From Gammaproteobacteria bacterium (GTDB lineage: Bacteria; Pseudomonadota; Gammaproteobacteria; UBA5335; SLRW01), in the NCBI GenBank assembly GCA_007134115.1, contig SLLK01000259.1, positions 1 to 17,061 on the forward strand: a stretch of 17,061 bases of DNA. The letters run 5' to 3'. The notes beneath the pieces were generated by a model, which saw only the letters and a list, made by a program, of their open reading frames with translations, did no database searches and was not told where the DNA came from. Below are positions 14,779-17,061 of this stretch, one piece after another. A program made the translations under genes and the position numbers. How positions within the stretch are numbered: position 1 is the first letter of the stretch; each line of letters starts with the position of its first letter.

Positions 14779-14804
14779 TAGCACTCGCCACGGACGAGTG
14801 CTAA
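14778..14804 (+). promoter_or_regulatory. CIRCE operator (HrcA-binding inverted repeat)
   Basis: A perfect match to the CIRCE consensus: TTAGCACTC, nine bases, GAGTGCTAA. HrcA dimers bind this site and repress groESL until heat stress, when misfolded proteins titrate GroEL and HrcA loses activity. It overlaps the end of the -10 and the predicted start site, and lies 80 bases before groES. hrcA itself is outside the window but is predicted to exist in this genome. Confidence 0.97.
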
Positions 14805-14884
14805 CAATCGTCCGATAATTCAGGATGCCTGCTTCGGCTCGTCGGGGCGGGTATCTGCAACCTGTAGTGGAAGGAGTGCGTTTG

Positions 14885-15175
14885 ATGAAAATCCGTCCTT
14901 TGCATGATCGCGTAATCGTCAAGCGTGTGGAAGAAGAGCGCACGACGGCCGGCGGCATCGTGATTCCGGATTCGGCAGCAGAGAAGCCGGTGCGCGGCGA
15001 AGTGATCGCCGTGGGCAATGGCAAGCTGCTGGAAAATGGCGAAGTACGTCCCCTGGATCTGAAGAAGGGTGACAAGGTGCTGTTCGGCAAGTTCTCCGGT
15101 ACCGAGGTCAAGGTCGACGGCGAAGACCTGCTGGTCATGCGCGAAGACGACGTGATGGCGGTGCTGGAAGGCTGA
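14885..15175 (+). CDS. groES: Co-chaperonin GroES
   Basis: 96 residues, the usual length. It is the heptameric lid of the GroEL folding chamber in the cytosol. Seen in sequence: the N-terminus MKIRPLHDRVIVK, the mobile loop EERTTAGGIVIPDSA (about 18-32) that contacts GroEL, and the C-terminal half with LVMREDDVMAVLEG. The frame is open from 14825, but ATG 14885 matches the family N-terminus and has AAGGAG upstream at a suitable distance. It is transcribed from the CIRCE-controlled promoter and followed after 70 bases by groEL. Confidence 0.98.
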   Translation: MKIRPLHDRVIVKRVEEERTTAGGIVIPDSAAEKPVRGEVIAVGNGKLLENGEVRPLDLKKGDKVLFGKFSGTEVKVDGEDLLVMREDDVMAVLEG

Positions 15176-15245
15176 TTGCCTGCCCGCTCTGCCCGCGTCG
15201 TTCAGACAACACACGTAACAAACGGCTATCCAGAGAGGAATATCC

Positions 15246-16901
15246 ATGGCTGCCAAAGAAATCAAGTTCGGCGATGATGCGCGTCAGCGCATGCTCAAGG
15301 GTGTCAACGCGCTGGCCAATGCGGTCAAGGTGACGCTCGGCCCGCGCGGACGCAACGTAGTACTGGAAAAGAGTTTCGGTGCGCCCACCGTAACCAAGGA
15401 TGGCGTCTCCGTCGCCAAGGAGATCGAGCTCAGCGATCACTTCGAGAATATGGGCGCGCAGATGGTCAAGGAAGTCGCTTCGCAGACGTCCGATGTGGCC
15501 GGTGACGGCACCACCACCGCTACCGTGCTGGCACAGGGCATGATGCGCGAAGGCCTCAAGGCCGTCGCTGCCGGCATGAACCCGATGGACCTCAAGCGCG
15601 GTATCGACAAGGCCGTGCACGCCGCAGTCGCGGAGATCCGCAAGCTGTCCACGCCCTGCGAAACCCAGACTTTTATCTCCCAGGTCGGCACCATCTCGGC
15701 CAATGCCGATGAAGGCGTAGGCAAGATCATCGCCGAGGCGATGGAGAAGGTCGGCAAGGAAGGCGTGATCACGGTGGAAGAGGGCTCGGGACTGGAAAAC
15801 GAGCTGGAAACCGTGGAAGGCATGCAGTTCGATCGCGGCTACCTGTCGCCGTACTTCATCAACAACCAGGAAAGCATGTCCGCCGAGCTGGAAAATCCCT
15901 ACATCCTGCTCTGCGACAAGAAGATCTCCAACATCCGTGAGCTGCTGCCGCTGCTCGAGAACGTCGCCAAGGCCAGCCGTCCGTTGCTGGTGGTGGCCGA
16001 GGATGTGGAAGGCGAAGCGCTGGCCACGCTGGTGGTTAACACCATTCGCGGCATCGTCAAGGTGGCCGCAGTCAAGGCCCCCGGCTTTGGTGATCGTCGC
16101 AAGGCCATGCTGCAGGATATCGCCGTCCTCACCGGCGGCCAGGTGATTTCCGAGGAAGTCGGCCTGACCCTGGAGAAGGCCACCCTGGAAGACCTGGGCA
16201 GTGCCAAGAAAGTGCAGGTCACCAAGGAAAACACCACCATCGTGGACGGCGAAGGTCGCGGCGCCGACATCAAGGCGCGCGTGGACCAGATTCGTGCCCA
16301 GATCGAGGACGCAACCTCTGACTACGATCGCGAAAAGCTGCAGGAACGCGTGGCCAAGCTGGCCGGCGGCGTGGCCGTGATCAAGGTCGGTGCGGCTACG
16401 GAAATGGAAATGAAGGAAAAGAAGGCGCGCGTAGAAGATGCCCTGCACGCCACGCGTGCGGCGGTGGAAGAAGGCGTGGTGCCCGGCGGCGGTGTCACCC
16501 TGGTGCGCGCACGTCTGGCTATCGCCAAGCTCAAGGGCGACAACGAAGACCAGAACGTGGGTATTGGCATTGCCATCCGCGCCATGGACGATCCGTTGCG
16601 CCAGATCGTGAGCAACGCCGGCGCTGATGCTTCGGTGATCCTGAACAAGGTCGCCGAAGGCAAGGGTAACTACGGTTACAACGCGGCCACCGGCGATTAC
16701 GGCGACATGATCGAGATGGGTATTCTTGATCCCGCCAAGGTGACCCGCAGCGCGCTGCAGAATGCCGCTTCGGTCGCTTCGCTGATGCTCACCACCGAAG
16801 CCATGATCGCCGAGCTGCCCAAGGACGACAAGAGCGGCGGCCCGGACATGGGCGATATGGGTGGTATGGGCGGAATGGGCGGCATGGGCGGCATGATGTA
16901 A
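15246..16901 (+). CDS. groEL: Chaperonin GroEL
   Basis: 551 residues (E. coli 548). It is the tetradecameric ATP-driven folding chamber. Recognised features are MAAKEIKFGDDARQRML at the start, the phosphate-binding VAGDGTTTATVLA (about 83-95) with the catalytic GDGTT, the apical-domain segment DRGYLSPYFIN (about 195-205), the late VVPGGGVTLVRA nucleotide contact, and a flexible C-terminal tail of GGM repeats lining the cavity. ATG 15246 has GAGGAA upstream. It is second gene of the groESL operon, followed by a strong terminator. The opposite strand carries a long open frame that is a coding shadow. Confidence 0.99.
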   Translation: MAAKEIKFGDDARQRMLKGVNALANAVKVTLGPRGRNVVLEKSFGAPTVTKDGVSVAKEIELSDHFENMGAQMVKEVASQTSDVAGDGTTTATVLAQGMMREGLKAVAAGMNPMDLKRGIDKAVHAAVAEIRKLSTPCETQTFISQVGTISANADEGVGKIIAEAMEKVGKEGVITVEEGSGLENELETVEGMQFDRGYLSPYFINNQESMSAELENPYILLCDKKISNIRELLPLLENVAKASRPLLVVAEDVEGEALATLVVNTIRGIVKVAAVKAPGFGDRRKAMLQDIAVLTGGQVISEEVGLTLEKATLEDLGSAKKVQVTKENTTIVDGEGRGADIKARVDQIRAQIEDATSDYDREKLQERVAKLAGGVAVIKVGAATEMEMKEKKARVEDALHATRAAVEEGVVPGGGVTLVRARLAIAKLKGDNEDQNVGIGIAIRAMDDPLRQIVSNAGADASVILNKVAEGKGNYGYNAATGDYGDMIEMGILDPAKVTRSALQNAASVASLMLTTEAMIAELPKDDKSGGPDMGDMGGMGGMGGMGGMM

Positions 16902-16933
16902 GCCGCTCACGCAACCTGTTCACGCTGTTGGAG

Positions 16934-16963
16934 AAGCCCCGCCTTGCGCGGGGCTTTTCTTTG
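16934..16963 (+). terminator. Rho-independent terminator of groESL
   Basis: Arms AAGCCCCGC and GCGGGGCTT make 9 pairs around a 5-base loop, followed by TTCTTT-type T-rich sequence. It starts 33 bases after the groEL stop and is a textbook intrinsic terminator. Confidence 0.92.
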
Positions 16964-16977
16964 CGTGGGGGAAAGAC

Positions 16978-17061
16978 TTAAGGAAACGCTGATCTATTCG
17001 TCGCGTCTCAGGCTTTGCCAGAAAGTCAGCATCAAGGCGCGGCTTTGAAAGCGTATCGAGA
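16978..17061. repeat. Non-coding tail, possibly the edge of an insertion sequence or dispersed repeat
   Basis: After the terminator, a stretch beginning CTTAAGGAAACGCTGATC runs to the window edge without an ORF. The GGAAACGCTGAT start, following a short A/T-rich site, resembles the terminal inverted repeat of some gammaproteobacterial insertion sequences, but this is recollection of a style and not a match I can prove. The other end is outside the window. Confidence 0.25.

Noticed and set aside
14741..14780. Sigma-32 type promoter before groES
   Set aside because: CTTGACT resembles a -35, but no CCCCAT-like -10 lies at the right distance. The sigma-70 plus CIRCE reading fits better.
14555..14791. 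Upstream extension of cutA to 14791
   Set aside because: It would run through the candidate cutA -10 and into the groES promoter and CIRCE. The AGGAGG site and family N-terminus fix the start at 14554.
15135..16910. 591-codon open frame on the minus strand opposite groEL
   Set aside because: It is the coding shadow of groEL: rich in His, Ala and Gly with no recognisable domain. Long frames opposite chaperone genes are a known annotation artefact. groEL on the plus strand is certain.
1..17061. tRNA, rRNA or CRISPR array
   Set aside because: No cloverleaf-type or ribosomal sequence and no regularly spaced repeats were recognised on either strand.

Overview
This GC-rich window carries housekeeping genes in the arrangement of a free-living gammaproteobacterium. 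The best pointers are the order aroQ-accB-accC-prmA-DUF3426-dusB-fis-purH-purD, cutA-dsbD next to groESL, and a three-gene ATP-grasp/7TM/retropepsin module. A perfect CIRCE operator in front of groES argues against an Escherichia-like enteric, whose groESL depends on sigma-32. It fits better with groups such as Chromatiales/Ectothiorhodospiraceae or Xanthomonas-like lineages. That placement is inference; no marker here fixes the genus.

Layout: everything from position 1 to 14554 lies on the minus strand, and groES-groEL (14885-16901) lies on the plus strand. Read in the direction of transcription, cutA-dsbD-tlpA (14554 to 11838) come first. They encode a CutA1 trimer protein and a membrane thiol-redox relay (DsbD) with a likely thioredoxin-fold client (TlpA-like). 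Next is a leader of about 245 bases with a sigma-70-like promoter and a nested stem structure at the predicted 5' end of the transcript. It precedes aroQ-accB-accC-prmA-DUF3426 (11591 to 7503). The last junctions of that group overlap (GTGA and TGATG), so translational coupling is likely. dusB-fis (7359 to 6026) and purH-purD (5890 to 2881) follow, each with its own candidate -10 element upstream.

The left end holds the most intriguing module: a small exported retropepsin-like protease (2759-2262), a membrane protein with an inactive transglutaminase domain and a seven-helix C-terminal part (2265-712), and a RimK-related ATP-grasp ligase (715 to beyond the left edge). Both junctions are ATGA overlaps. 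The three are very likely made together and may form a membrane-spanning peptide-ligation or signalling device. The families and their association are known, but to my knowledge the chemistry is poorly described.

On the right, groESL has a near-consensus sigma-70 promoter overlapped by CIRCE, so repression by HrcA is expected, and it ends in a clear rho-independent terminator. The last ~85 bases hold no gene and may be the edge of a repeat or insertion sequence. I saw no tRNA, rRNA, CRISPR array, complete mobile element or broken gene. No wholly new multi-gene system is evident. The two items most worth following up are the ATP-grasp/7TM/protease trio and the structured leader of aroQ-accBC.
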